Shown here piece after piece: positions 34,948 to 42,567 of a stretch of DNA of 47,451 nucleotides. Position 1 is the first letter of the stretch. Each line of letters opens with the position of its first letter. The stretch is taken from the NCBI GenBank assembly GCA_947628435.1, contig CANQZW010000009.1, positions 1 through 47,451 of the forward strand, given 5' to 3'. The notes under the pieces were generated by a model. It was given only the letters and a program-made list of their open reading frames with translations, ran no database searches and was not told the DNA's origin. The position numbers and the translations under genes were made by a program. This DNA is from an uncultured Bacilli bacterium. Lineage in GTDB: Bacteria > Bacillota_I > Bacilli_A > RF39 > UBA660.

Positions 34948-34976
34948 TAAAAAAAAGCACTAGCAAAACTAGCACT
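34948..34976 (-). terminator. Terminator of the ttcA-yvcK operon
   Basis: On the minus strand AGTGCTAG pairs with CTAGTGCT (two G-U pairs) around TTTTG, followed by eight T. It overlaps the yvcK stop codon. Confidence 0.65.
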
Positions 34977-35922
34977 AATTAATTAATTCTTCAAATATTT
35001 TTAATGATAATTTAATAGGATCATGTTTTAAAGAATCAAATTTAGTTGTTATAAAATCATCCTTAATTATTTTAATATTTTTATTTTTTAGCTTATCTGC
35101 GTCAATTACAACGGGATCCTTTTCTTCTTCACGATGATATTTATCAATAAATTTTTTAGATATTTTTCCATTATTTACAATAACGGTTTGAATCTTTCTT
35201 TTACCTAAATATTTATTTAATACGTTTATGTGATCACAAACCGTAAAATTATCCGTTTCTCCTGGTTGGGTAAACATATTACAAACATAAACAATTTTAC
35301 CCTTAGATTTATCTATGGCGTTTATAACATCTTTACATATTAAGTTACAAGCTATACTCGTATATAAACTTCCCATACTAAGAATTATCATATCCGCGTT
35401 TTTTATGTCATTTATTACGGTTTTATTTATAACAGGATCTTTTTTATAATAAATATCTTTTATCCTTTTATTTTCCTTTGTAATATTATGTTCACCTTCT
35501 ACTAAGCTTTCATCTTCCATAACCCCAACTAAAGTAACATTATCCTCAGTTAATGGTAAAACTTTACCCTTTAAATTTAAAACCTTAGATAAAGACTTTA
35601 TTCCATCTGACATGTTTCCAGTTATGTTACATAAAGCTGCTAAAAGAAGATTACCAACAGCATGTCCATTTAAATCACTATTAGTATTGAAACGATATTC
35701 TAATAAACTCTCAAAAAGAGGTTCAGTATCAGATAATGATGCTATTACCTTCCTTAAGTCTCCGACCGCTGGAATATCAAATTCCTCTCTTAATTTTCCT
35801 GTTGACTTTCCATCATCACAAACAGATACAACAACCGATATATCAACCGGAAATTGCTTTAATCCCCTAACTAAAGTAGAAGTTCCCGTTCCACCACCTA
35901 ATATAACAACTTTTTTATTCAT
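34975..35922 (-). CDS. yvcK: YvcK family protein (gluconeogenesis factor)
   Basis: A 315-aa protein of the CofD-like family. In Bacillus, YvcK binds UDP-GlcNAc and is needed for cell shape and growth on gluconeogenic carbon sources. The nucleotide-binding loop VVILGGGTGTS (5-15), VVSVCDDGKSTGKLREEF, DLRKVIASLS and NGHAVGNLLLAAL are all characteristic. The length is normal. The ATG at 35922 lies eight bases inside the end of the MBL hydrolase gene and uses AAAGGGTG; the upstream GTG lies in that site. In many Firmicutes yvcK lies next to rapZ and whiA, which are not present here. Confidence 0.93.
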   Translation of the reverse strand: MNKKVVILGGGTGTSTLVRGLKQFPVDISVVVSVCDDGKSTGKLREEFDIPAVGDLRKVIASLSDTEPLFESLLEYRFNTNSDLNGHAVGNLLLAALCNITGNMSDGIKSLSKVLNLKGKVLPLTEDNVTLVGVMEDESLVEGEHNITKENKRIKDIYYKKDPVINKTVINDIKNADMIILSMGSLYTSIACNLICKDVINAIDKSKGKIVYVCNMFTQPGETDNFTVCDHINVLNKYLGKRKIQTVIVNNGKISKKFIDKYHREEEKDPVVIDADKLKNKNIKIIKDDFITTKFDSLKHDPIKLSLKIFEELIN

Positions 35923-36448
35923 TATAATCACCCTTTAAAAATTCATTATATAAAAGTTCATCTTTTATTGAAGTTTTTTCTCCATGACCTGGATATAGCT
36001 CTATATTTTTATCATAAGTTTTTATTTTCTTTAAAGATTTTCTCATTTCCTTAAAATTACCACCTTCTAAGTCACATCTTCCAATAGTTCCTTTAAAAAT
36101 AAAATCACCAACAAACATAACTTTATAATCTTTAAAATAATATGTAACGGCATCTGTCTTATGTCCTTTAGTAGGAATTATTTCAAAAGAAAATGGACCT
36201 ATATTTTGTAATTTACTACTTTTATAATCTATTACAATAGAATTATAATATTTCTTTATATCATCTAACGCCCCTATATGATCAAAGTGATAATGTGTAA
36301 TTAAAATTGCTAAAACTTTTTTATTTCCAACTAAATTAATTATTTTTTCTTTTTCATCCCCAGGATCAATTATTAATGCATAATTATTAATACAAATAAC
36401 GTAACAGTTTTCTTTAAGTTGTCCAACACAGACTTTTTCTATATTCAT
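35915..36448 (-). CDS. MBL-fold metallo-hydrolase
   Basis: A 177-aa metallo-beta-lactamase fold hydrolase with the binuclear site THYHFDHIGA (H52, H54, D56, H57) and the later ligands FVGDFIFKGTIGR and YPGHG. Size and motifs resemble the glyoxalase II-like YqgX group, which hydrolyses thioesters, but the true substrate is unknown. The start ATG follows GGAG, which is formed by the last codons of the gene upstream (one base between stop TAA and ATG). It is part of the ttcA operon. Confidence 0.88.
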   Translation of the reverse strand: MNIEKVCVGQLKENCYVICINNYALIIDPGDEKEKIINLVGNKKVLAILITHYHFDHIGALDDIKKYYNSIVIDYKSSKLQNIGPFSFEIIPTKGHKTDAVTYYFKDYKVMFVGDFIFKGTIGRCDLEGGNFKEMRKSLKKIKTYDKNIELYPGHGEKTSIKDELLYNEFLKGDYNE

Positions 36449-36449
36449 T

Positions 36450-36905
36450 TTATAACTCCATAATTAAAGCCTCATATAACAGATCAACTAAATGATTAGT
36501 AGGCTCTAAGTTATACTTTCTAATAAGCTCATCAAACACATCAAACGTAACTTCTAAATTAAGAAATTTAAATACTGAAAGCTTTTCATTTTTTAAGTTT
36601 GATAAGTAATCTTTAGTATACTCATTATCTATTATTAACAATGGTAAATCGCCTATAAATTTTTTAAATCTTCCCATTATTGTTTTTGAGCTTTTTACAT
36701 AATTAAAAGAATCATTATCATAATTAATCATGTTTAAAATATCTGGTATATTAATAAGTGTTTTATCTAATCTATAATCAAATCTTTCCTCTAACTTTAT
36801 TCCTTTTATTTTTAATGCACAAAGTTGTGCTATATCTCCTACTTTAGCGTTCGAACTGGTAGGAATAATTTCTAAAATCACATACTCTGAAGATTTTAAA
36901 TCCAT
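36450..36905 (-). CDS. DnaQ-like exonuclease fold protein lacking catalytic acids
   Basis: A 151-aa protein whose pattern follows the DEDD 3'-5' exonuclease fold: a first strand YVILEII, then DIAQLCALKIKGIKLEERFDY (as in DIIEIGAVKxKxG), the segment TLINIPDILNMI, and FKKFIGDLPLLIIDN in place of FxxFIGxxxLVAHN. The catalytic DxE of exo I is LEII here, and the Asp of exo II is also not evident, so nuclease activity is unlikely. The identification is by eye and not certain. The ATG at 36905 follows AAAGGTGAT, four bases after the ttcA stop. Its role in the operon is unknown. Confidence 0.5.
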   Translation of the reverse strand: MDLKSSEYVILEIIPTSSNAKVGDIAQLCALKIKGIKLEERFDYRLDKTLINIPDILNMINYDNDSFNYVKSSKTIMGRFKKFIGDLPLLIIDNEYTKDYLSNLKNEKLSVFKFLNLEVTFDVFDELIRKYNLEPTNHLVDLLYEALIMEL

Positions 36906-36909
36906 ATTA

Positions 36910-37749
36910 TCACCTTTTTTCATTATTATCATATCTTTGTAAAAAATTATATTTTTTTCCATTAGTTTTATATTGTCTTATCGTATCTAGATTAACGTTG
37001 TCCGTAGCTTTAAATATATTATAAGGAATAAATTTATTTTCTTTTTCTAAACTTTCTATTAATTTTTTAATCTCTAATCTTTTTGAATTTTCATTTTTAT
37101 CATAGGTGTTTTTTTCTGTAAACCTACAAGCACAATTTAAAAATGTTAAACAATTATATTTTGCCCAAGCTTTTATATCACGCTCTCTTACCAAATAAAG
37201 TGGTCTTATAAGCTCCATATTATCAAAATTATCGCTATGAAGTTTAGGCATCATTCCTTTTATTTCTCCTGCATATATAATGCTTAATAAGGTAGTTTCT
37301 ATAACATCATCAAAATGATGACCTAAAGCAATTTTATTACACCCTAAATTCTTAGCATATGAGTATAAACATCCTCTTCGCATTCTTGCACATAAATAAC
37401 ATGGTGAGCCCTCATTTAAAGAATACACACTATCAAATATATCTGAATTAAAAATTGTTATATCAAGATTTAATTTTTTAGCATTTTCTTGAATTAAATA
37501 TCTATTTTCTTTATTATATCCAGGATCCATAACGATGTACTTAACATCAAATTTAATTTTTCCATGTTCTTTTAACTCTTGCATACATTTTGCTAGTAAA
37601 AAAGAATCCTTACCACCAGATATACATACTGCAACTACGTCACCTTCATTAATAAGCTTATAATCCCGTACTGCTTTTGTAAATAATCTCCATATTTCTT
37701 TTCTAAATCTAACTATTATACTATGCTGCACTTTATCATAATTTTTCAT
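36910..37749 (-). CDS. TtcA-family tRNA sulfur transferase
   Basis: A PP-loop ATPase of the TtcA/TtuA family that replaces oxygen by sulfur in tRNA bases (2-thiocytidine 32 in the TtcA case). The 279-aa protein has the PP-loop SGGKDS (44-49), a CxxC pair CYLC (117-120) for the iron-sulfur cluster, GHHFDDVIETTLL, and a further Cys pair CACRF near 208. TtcA and related thiolases cannot be separated by eye. The ATG at 37749 follows GGGTGG; the upstream in-frame ATG overlaps that site. A TGATAAAAT extended -10 sits at about 37781-37789. It leads a four-gene unit that ends in yvcK. Confidence 0.88.
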   Translation of the reverse strand: MKNYDKVQHSIIVRFRKEIWRLFTKAVRDYKLINEGDVVAVCISGGKDSFLLAKCMQELKEHGKIKFDVKYIVMDPGYNKENRYLIQENAKKLNLDITIFNSDIFDSVYSLNEGSPCYLCARMRRGCLYSYAKNLGCNKIALGHHFDDVIETTLLSIIYAGEIKGMMPKLHSDNFDNMELIRPLYLVRERDIKAWAKYNCLTFLNCACRFTEKNTYDKNENSKRLEIKKLIESLEKENKFIPYNIFKATDNVNLDTIRQYKTNGKKYNFLQRYDNNEKR

Positions 37750-37841
37750 AAAACCACCCATTCGATATCTAGTAGTAATTTTATCATAAATTTAGTAATT
37801 TAAAAATACCAATATATCATATTATTAAATGGAGGTTTTAT

Positions 37842-38375
37842 ATGAATATTAAAAAATTAAAGATTATTGGGATTATAATTGCGTTTTTACTTACTTTTCC
37901 ACTTCATTTTTTATATGATAAATTACCATGTTTTTTAACAAGTATAATAGCACCCGTTAATGAAAGCATATGGGAACATATGAAAATATTATTTGGAGCA
38001 ATACTTATTTCAGGAATCATTGAAAAAATAATAGTTAAAACTAAAAAACTTAATATTAATAACGTTTTTATATCTAATTTTTTATCAGCACTAATATCAA
38101 TACCTATTTTTCTTATAATGTTTATGCCAGTTTATAATATAATTGGAAAAAATTTTGTAATAACTATTATAATAATGTTATTAGCAATTATAATAGCAAA
38201 AATAATGTCTTATGTAATTATGAAAAAGAAGAATTTAAATTTACAGAAAATTACAATAATATTTGTAATAGCTATATATATAATATTTGGTTTATTAACT
38301 TATTTTCCACCAAAAAACAATCTATTTTTAGATCCAATTAAAAATATATATGGAATACAAAATAAAAATAATTAG
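37842..38375 (+). CDS. DUF6512 family membrane protein
   Basis: A 177-aa integral membrane protein with five hydrophobic segments. The segment SIIAPVNESIWEHMKILF (about 34-51) and the end TYFPPKNNLFLDPIKNIYG are the parts I associate with the DUF6512 family; its function is unknown. The ATG follows TGGAGG. It is monocistronic, with a strong terminator just after the stop, and is convergent with the next minus-strand gene. Confidence 0.75.
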   Translation: MNIKKLKIIGIIIAFLLTFPLHFLYDKLPCFLTSIIAPVNESIWEHMKILFGAILISGIIEKIIVKTKKLNINNVFISNFLSALISIPIFLIMFMPVYNIIGKNFVITIIIMLLAIIIAKIMSYVIMKKKNLNLQKITIIFVIAIYIIFGLLTYFPPKNNLFLDPIKNIYGIQNKNN

Positions 38376-38397
38376 TAAGTCAACTAATTATTTTTTT
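38367..38397 (+). terminator. Terminator of the DUF6512 gene
   Basis: AATAATTAGT pairs with ACTAATTATT around AAGTCA, followed by T. It overlaps the stop codon. Confidence 0.8.
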
Positions 38398-38403
38398 AAC
38401 TAT

Positions 38404-39006
38404 TTATTTTAAGTCATTAACAACCTTCTTTAAAAAACCACTTTTACTTACCTTTGATTCTACTAAGTATGAAACTGATACAATAATGCTTCCTAAAAAT
38501 GCAACTAGCATATCTTCCATAGTATCAAAAACCCCTGTTGTAAGGTGATGTTGTACATCCATTTTTAAAAATACAAAAGCACCAAATTCTATAAACTCCC
38601 ATAAACTAGCTACCATAAGAGTAAAACAAATAATAAATAATGCGTTAAACCATTTATTTTTTTTATTATAAACCCCAAACCAATCCATAATAACTAAAGC
38701 TAATACGGAGGTTAAAATCCCAGATAAAAAATGAGTAAATAAATCAAACCACCATACGCTATTATAAAGATTTACAACGCTTCCTAAAAACTGGGCTAAA
38801 ATTATGAATACTACGTATACAAACTCCATATATGGACTTATTTTAAGCTTAAATATTTTATTAATAATTCTTGGAATAAATAAAACAAATATAATTGATA
38901 AACATGCTAATAATCTATCATATATTCCCATATTAAGATCTCTAACCGCATAACATAGTGAAGCTAAAGATGAAATAAATATTAAAACATTATTGAATTT
39001 TTTCAC
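38404..39006 (-). CDS. DUF2238 (YjdF-like) membrane protein
   Basis: A 200-aa membrane protein with six hydrophobic segments. Family features are WWFDLFTHFLSGILTS (about 86-101) and the late LWEFIEFG followed by GVFDTMEDMLVAFLGS, with His, Glu and Asp residues inside or close to the membrane, as in the DUF2238 family. The function is unknown. The start is GTG at 39006, preceded by AAGGATG. It follows galE by 20 bases and may be cotranscribed with it. Confidence 0.75.
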   Translation of the reverse strand: MKKFNNVLIFISSLASLCYAVRDLNMGIYDRLLACLSIIFVLFIPRIINKIFKLKISPYMEFVYVVFIILAQFLGSVVNLYNSVWWFDLFTHFLSGILTSVLALVIMDWFGVYNKKNKWFNALFIICFTLMVASLWEFIEFGAFVFLKMDVQHHLTTGVFDTMEDMLVAFLGSIIVSVSYLVESKVSKSGFLKKVVNDLK

Positions 39007-39025
39007 AATAACACATCCTTATTCC

Positions 39026-40024
39026 TTATTCTTTATTTTTTATATAATTATATGCATCCGCACACATTTCTTCAATATTTTTTTGAGCCTTCCATCCTAA
39101 TTTTTCATACGCATAACTAGGATCACAGTAACAAGCATCAATATCCCCTTTTCGTCTTTGCTTTATTTCATATTTAACATCAACTTTATTAACCCTTACA
39201 AAAGTGTTAACTAAATCAAGAACACTATAACCATTTCCAGTTCCTAAATTATATGCATCACAACCATTATCCTTAAAAATCTTTTCAATGGCCTTAATGT
39301 GTCCTTTAGCTAAATCAACCACATGAATATAATCCCTTACTCCAGTACCATCATGAGTGTCATAATCATTTCCAAAAACGCCTAAACAGTCTAACTCACC
39401 GGTTGCTACTTTAATAATATATGGCATTAAGTTATTTGGTATTCCATTTGGGTTTTCTCCTAAAAGACCAGATTTGTGAGCTCCAATAGGATTAAAATAT
39501 CTTAATATTGCAATGCCCCATGAGTTATCTGAATTATATAAATCTTTTAATATTTTTTCTATCATAAGTTTTGTTGTTCCATATGGATTTGTTGTAGATA
39601 AAGGAAAATTTTCTTTAATAGGTAAACTCTTAGGCTTTCCATATACAGTAGCAGAAGATGAAAATACTATTTTTTTAACGTTAAACTCATTTGCAACTTC
39701 TAGCAAAGACAAAGTTGAGTCTATGTTGTTTCGGTAATACATAAGAGGTTTTGAAACCGACTCACCTACTGCTTTATAACCTGCAAAATGAATTATAGCA
39801 TCTATTTTATTTTCTTTAAATATTTTTCTTAATATTTCTTTATCACAAACATCGGCTTTATAAAAAGATACTTTTTTACCAGTTATTTTTTCAATATACT
39901 TAACGACCTCTAGTTTTGAATTAGATAAATTATCAACAATTACTACTTCATAGCCCGCATCAAGTAATTCAACACACGTATGACTTCCTATAAAACCTGT
40001 TCCACCAGTTACTAATATCTTCAT
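39026..40024 (-). CDS. galE: UDP-glucose 4-epimerase
   Basis: Interconverts UDP-galactose and UDP-glucose (or the N-acetyl forms), supplying sugars for cell-surface polymers and galactose use. The 332-aa protein has the NAD-binding GGTGFIGSH (7-15), HFAGYKAVGESV, the catalytic Ser region SSSATVYG and the Tyr-Lys pair in PYGTTK, then RYFNPIGAH and GVRDYIHVVDLAKGH. All typical of GalE. The ATG follows GGAGGATAACT. There are no other galactose genes nearby. Confidence 0.95.
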   Translation of the reverse strand: MKILVTGGTGFIGSHTCVELLDAGYEVVIVDNLSNSKLEVVKYIEKITGKKVSFYKADVCDKEILRKIFKENKIDAIIHFAGYKAVGESVSKPLMYYRNNIDSTLSLLEVANEFNVKKIVFSSSATVYGKPKSLPIKENFPLSTTNPYGTTKLMIEKILKDLYNSDNSWGIAILRYFNPIGAHKSGLLGENPNGIPNNLMPYIIKVATGELDCLGVFGNDYDTHDGTGVRDYIHVVDLAKGHIKAIEKIFKDNGCDAYNLGTGNGYSVLDLVNTFVRVNKVDVKYEIKQRRKGDIDACYCDPSYAYEKLGWKAQKNIEEMCADAYNYIKNKE

Positions 40025-40058
40025 AGTTATCCTCCATATTATGTTTTAATTATATCAT

Positions 40059-40085
40059 AAAAAAAGAATTCTATAAAGAATCCTT
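40059..40085 (-). terminator. Terminator of the acetyltransferase gene
   Basis: On the minus strand AAGGATTC pairs with GAATTCTT (one G-U), followed by a T run. It overlaps the last codons of the gene. Confidence 0.7.
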
Positions 40086-40664
40086 TAAATTTTTTATTCT
40101 TCCAGTTTTTGAAAACCAATCATCCTTACTCATTATTACCACATAATTATCTATTAAGTTTCCAATATCAGTTTTATAACTATCTTTCATTATTTTATAT
40201 GCTTTAAATCCAAGTTTATCAAGAACTCTTTTAGCCTTTAAGTTTCCATCTTGATAAGTGCAAGTTATACTATCATATCCCAAACTAAAAAGATACTCAA
40301 TTACGCATGCTAAAGCCTCAGTCATATAACCATTACCCCAATAATTCGGATGCATATTAAATGATACTTCAATAGAATTATCTTCTTTTGTTTCATCTTC
40401 TGTTAATATATTCCCTATTGGTTTTTCAAGATAATATATAATCCAATCAAACATATGTGCTTTTTTTATTTTAGCATAGTACTTTTTTATACCACCCTTA
40501 AACCAAGATTCAATTTTGCTGCTGTCTTGTTTAACCAACTTACAGACCCCATCTATGTTCTTTAGCTTTGAAAAATCATACTCATAAACTTTTAAAAAAT
40601 CTTCTTTTTCTCCCCTTTTCATTATCAAGCGTTTAGTTTTTAATAAAACAGTTTCATAATTCAT
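40071..40664 (-). CDS. GNAT family acetyltransferase (RimJ/RimL-like)
   Basis: A 197-aa acetyl-CoA dependent N-acetyltransferase. It starts with the RimL-like LLKTKRLIMKRGEKEDF, and shows the acetyl-CoA site region NYWGNGYMTEALACVIEYLF (motif A, with the Q/RxxGxG/A form altered to NYWGNG) and NLKAKRVLDKLGFKAYKIMK (motif B). The substrate, protein or small molecule, is unknown. The ATG at 40664 follows AGGTGG; GTG codons upstream lie in that site. It has its own promoter and terminator. Confidence 0.85.
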   Translation of the reverse strand: MNYETVLLKTKRLIMKRGEKEDFLKVYEYDFSKLKNIDGVCKLVKQDSSKIESWFKGGIKKYYAKIKKAHMFDWIIYYLEKPIGNILTEDETKEDNSIEVSFNMHPNYWGNGYMTEALACVIEYLFSLGYDSITCTYQDGNLKAKRVLDKLGFKAYKIMKDSYKTDIGNLIDNYVVIMSKDDWFSKTGRIKNLKDSL

Positions 40665-40718
40665 AAATACCACCACCTGCTTAATAATATAAGGCTATCT
40701 TGCCATGTATGGTTATTT

Positions 40719-40747
40719 ATTATAATCGTTTAAATTACAATAATCAA
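40719..40747 (-). promoter_or_regulatory. Promoter of the acetyltransferase gene
   Basis: TTGATT, 17 bases, perfect TATAAT on the minus strand, 54 bases before the start codon. Confidence 0.7.
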
Positions 40748-40816
40748 CATTATTTTTAAATATTTTCTAACTTTTTAAAGTTTTTTTTAAGTAATTAATT
40801 TTTTTTCAAAAAAGAC

Positions 40817-40845
40817 TTGATTAAACATTATTTTCTTGATATTAT
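40817..40845 (+). promoter_or_regulatory. Promoter of tRNA-Met
   Basis: TTGATT, 17 bases, TATTAT with TGA before the -10; it ends 15 bases before the tRNA. Confidence 0.7.
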
Positions 40846-40860
40846 AAATATGCAGTTTAT

Positions 40861-40937
40861 GGCGAGATAGCTCAGCTGGCTAGAGCGTTCGGTTCATACC
40901 CGAAAGGTCGAGGGTTCGATCCCCCCTCTCGCTACCA
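40861..40937 (+). tRNA. tRNA-Met (CAT), elongator type
   Basis: A complete 77-base cloverleaf with encoded CCA: acceptor GGCGAGA with TCTCGCT, D arm AGCTCAGCTGGCTAGAGC, anticodon stem TTCGG/CCGAA with loop TTCATAC, and T arm GAGGGTTCGATCCCCC. The sequence is close to my memory of the B. subtilis elongator tRNA-Met. The three G-C pairs of initiator tRNA are absent from the anticodon stem, so it is the elongator. A tRNA-Ile2 reading (lysidine-modified CAT) is less likely. Confidence 0.95.
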
Positions 40938-40976
40938 GGTTGATAGGAAACTCGAAAAAATACGAGTAAAGATAGA

Positions 40977-41004
40977 AAACGTACTTGATAAAAGTGCGTT
41001 TTTA
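40977..41004 (+). terminator. Terminator of tRNA-Met
   Basis: AAACGTACTT pairs with AAGTGCGTTT (one G-U), followed by T. Its right part overlaps the -35 of the next plus-strand promoter. Confidence 0.6.
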
Positions 41005-41013
41005 TGTTATTAT
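40985..41013 (+). promoter_or_regulatory. Promoter of the candidate antisense RNA
   Basis: TTGATA, 17 bases, TATTAT, with TGT before the -10: near-consensus and extended. No protein-coding frame follows it. Transcription would start near 41020. Confidence 0.65.
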
Positions 41014-41019
41014 GAATAT

Positions 41020-41130
41020 GTCAAGGATGCCTTGCATAAAATAAAAAGGGAAGACTTAACTTTGCCGAGTTGAGTACTTGCCCTTAAGTGGTAAGCACTT
41101 AATCTATGCTAGATTGAGTGCTATTTCTTT
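41020..41130 (+). ncRNA. Candidate antitoxin RNA of a type I system
   Basis: A predicted RNA of about 110 bases from the promoter at 40985-41013 to a 13-bp hairpin (41094-41122, AGCACTTAATCTA with TAGATTGAGTGCT) followed by ATTTCTTT. It is convergent to the small peptide gene and overlaps its last codon and stop. The element GGTAAGCACTTAA (41090-41102) is nearly the same, in the same orientation, as GGCAAGCACTCAA (41241-41253) in the 5' leader region of the peptide mRNA, so the RNA can also pair there. No reading frame of note. Confidence 0.5.
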
Positions 41131-41210
41131 ATACATAGAATCATTACAGAGACTATTAATAAAATGATAATTAGTATTAGAAATGAGATTAATAAATCTT
41201 TTTTCTTCAT
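41121..41210 (-). CDS. Small hydrophobic peptide, candidate type I toxin
   Basis: An open reading frame of 29 codons with a perfect ribosome binding site (AAAGGAGG, nine bases to ATG). The peptide has the basic start MKKKD, then one membrane segment of about 20 residues rich in Leu and Ile (LLISFLILIIILLIVSV at its core), and ends in CIKK. Size, single membrane span and charged ends are those of Fst/TxpA-type toxins, though the sequence matches none that I know. Its stop codon lies in the terminator hairpin of the antisense RNA. A strong promoter and a 60-base leader precede it, and the leader can form CTTTCT/AGAAAG next to the binding site, which may hide it. Confidence 0.6.
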   Translation of the reverse strand: MKKKDLLISFLILIIILLIVSVMILCIKK

Positions 41211-41274
41211 AATATCAAGCCTCCTTTCTAAAAGAAAGTTGGCAAGCACTCAACAATTAAGTTTCCCTACAAAA

Positions 41275-41303
41275 ATTATACCAAACATTTGTTCTTAAAA
41301 CAA
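41275..41303 (-). promoter_or_regulatory. Promoter of the small peptide gene
   Basis: On the minus strand TTGTTT, 17 bases, perfect TATAAT with TGG before the -10. Start near 41268, giving a leader of about 58 bases. Confidence 0.7.
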
Positions 41304-41378
41304 TATGTTTTATAAAAATTTATGACAATTTAGAAAACACATTTGAATATTGTCAAAAACAATAAGAAGGTGATGATA

Positions 41379-42020
41379 TTGAAGATATTAAGAGATAATA
41401 TAAGTGATAGTGGATTTTATAATTATTATTTGATAGATGACAATAAAAAATTAGGAATAATATATTGTGATAACGATGATTTATATTTCACTCCTTTTGA
41501 TAGAAATCAGGAAACCAATTTTTTTATAACAAAAGAAAATATGGTTATTTATAATTTATTTGATGCATTATATAAATCATTTAAAAATGGAAATGTATTT
41601 AATGTAAGTGACTATGATTTGTCACAATGTAGTGATATTAATGAAAAAAGGAAATTATATACACGAGTTTTTGAAGCAAATAAAAACTTAAAAAATAGTG
41701 AATTATATAAAAAAGTTTTTAATAATGAAAAAATTATTTGGATTAGTGATGATAGTATTTCTTTTGACTATAAAAATGCTGATTCTATGACAATTAGTAA
41801 TGAAGGAGAATATTATAAATTAAGATTTACTTATTATGAAGACTCATATCCTCATTTAAGAAGTATTAGAATACGAAATGCTCGTAGTAGATATAAACCT
41901 TTCAATGCTCTTATGATGGATTTTTTCAATAACTTACAAAGATACGATCCGGACTATCATCAAATGCATATAGAAGAATATTTATACAGACAAGAAAAAC
42001 AAAAGAAATTAATAAAATAA
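41379..42020 (+). CDS. Unknown protein
   Basis: A protein of about 213 aa that I do not recognise. It is soluble, rich in Asn, Tyr, Asp and Lys, without a signal peptide or membrane segment. It has aromatic stretches such as GFYNYYLIDDNKKLGIIYCD near the N-terminus, then a strand-like part KLRFTYYEDSYPHLRSIRIR, and a Lys-rich end. The start is uncertain: TTG at 41379 has the best distance to AAGAAGGTGAT, while the ATG at 41373 overlaps that site. It is divergent from the candidate toxin gene. High AT and lack of relatives I know make this segment (about 40940-42600) look like accessory DNA. Confidence 0.6.
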   Translation: MKILRDNISDSGFYNYYLIDDNKKLGIIYCDNDDLYFTPFDRNQETNFFITKENMVIYNLFDALYKSFKNGNVFNVSDYDLSQCSDINEKRKLYTRVFEANKNLKNSELYKKVFNNEKIIWISDDSISFDYKNADSMTISNEGEYYKLRFTYYEDSYPHLRSIRIRNARSRYKPFNALMMDFFNNLQRYDPDYHQMHIEEYLYRQEKQKKLIK

Positions 42021-42110
42021 GGTTGTCGCATTTCTTCCTTTAGGGTGACCAATTGATATGAACCTTGAGCTTTTATGATTTTTTTGTAAAAAGTTATGTT
42101 AAACTTTCAT

Positions 42111-42140
42111 AAAAAAGGCAACTGTAATTGCAGTTGTCTT
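42111..42140 (-). terminator. Terminator of the aminopeptidase remnant
   Basis: GGCAACTG pairs with CAGTTGTC (one G-U); on the minus strand six T follow. Confidence 0.7.
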
Positions 42141-42156
42141 TAATGTATTACTATTT

Positions 42157-42567
42157 TTAAATATTAAAATTTCCTCTGTTTAAAATTAACTTTTTCCCCT
42201 TTGGTGTATCAGCAACAATTTCTAAATCTGGCGTTCCAATCATAAAATCAACATGGACATTTGAATTATTTATTCCAACTTTATCAAGTTCTTTTTGCGT
42301 TAAATTTTGATAATAATTAATTGTACTTGCGTTGCCCTTTCCGAGTGCCAAATGACAAGAAGCATTTTCATCGAATAGTGTATTATAAAATACTATTTTA
42401 GTATTAGATATTGGTGAATTGTTGTTAACTAAAGCTACTTCTCCAAGTCGATTTGAGTTTTTATAATTTTCAATCAATTCCTTTAAAGTATCAGTATTTT
42501 TAAAGCATAAACATTTATGAAGCAACAATTGTGCATATTTTCTATCTAATTTTTCAACTTCTGACAT
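42157..42567 (-). pseudogene. Internally deleted M29 aminopeptidase
   Basis: A 136-codon open frame made of the two ends of an M29 family aminopeptidase (AmpS/PepS type, about 410 aa when complete). Residues 1-20 (EKLDRKYAQLLL) resemble the usual N-terminus. From about residue 30 on the text follows the C-terminal part of the family: RLGEVALV, SPISNTKIVFYNTLFDENASCHLALG, VHVDFMIGTPDLEI and the end GNFNI. About 270 residues between them, with most metal ligands, are gone without loss of frame. It cannot be an active enzyme. The terminator remains, and transcription may continue. Confidence 0.75.

Noticed and set aside
34956-34976. Direct repeat reading of the GCACTAG/CTAGCACT element
   Set aside because: With G-U pairs it makes an 8-bp hairpin followed by eight T at the end of yvcK, so a terminator explains it better.
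40861-40937. Initiator tRNA-Met or tRNA-Ile2
   Set aside because: The anticodon stem lacks the three G-C pairs of initiator tRNA, and the sequence follows the elongator tRNA-Met pattern.
41121-41210. Assignment of the small peptide to the Fst, TxpA or BsrG family
   Set aside because: Only size, membrane span and gene layout agree; I see no shared sequence pattern.
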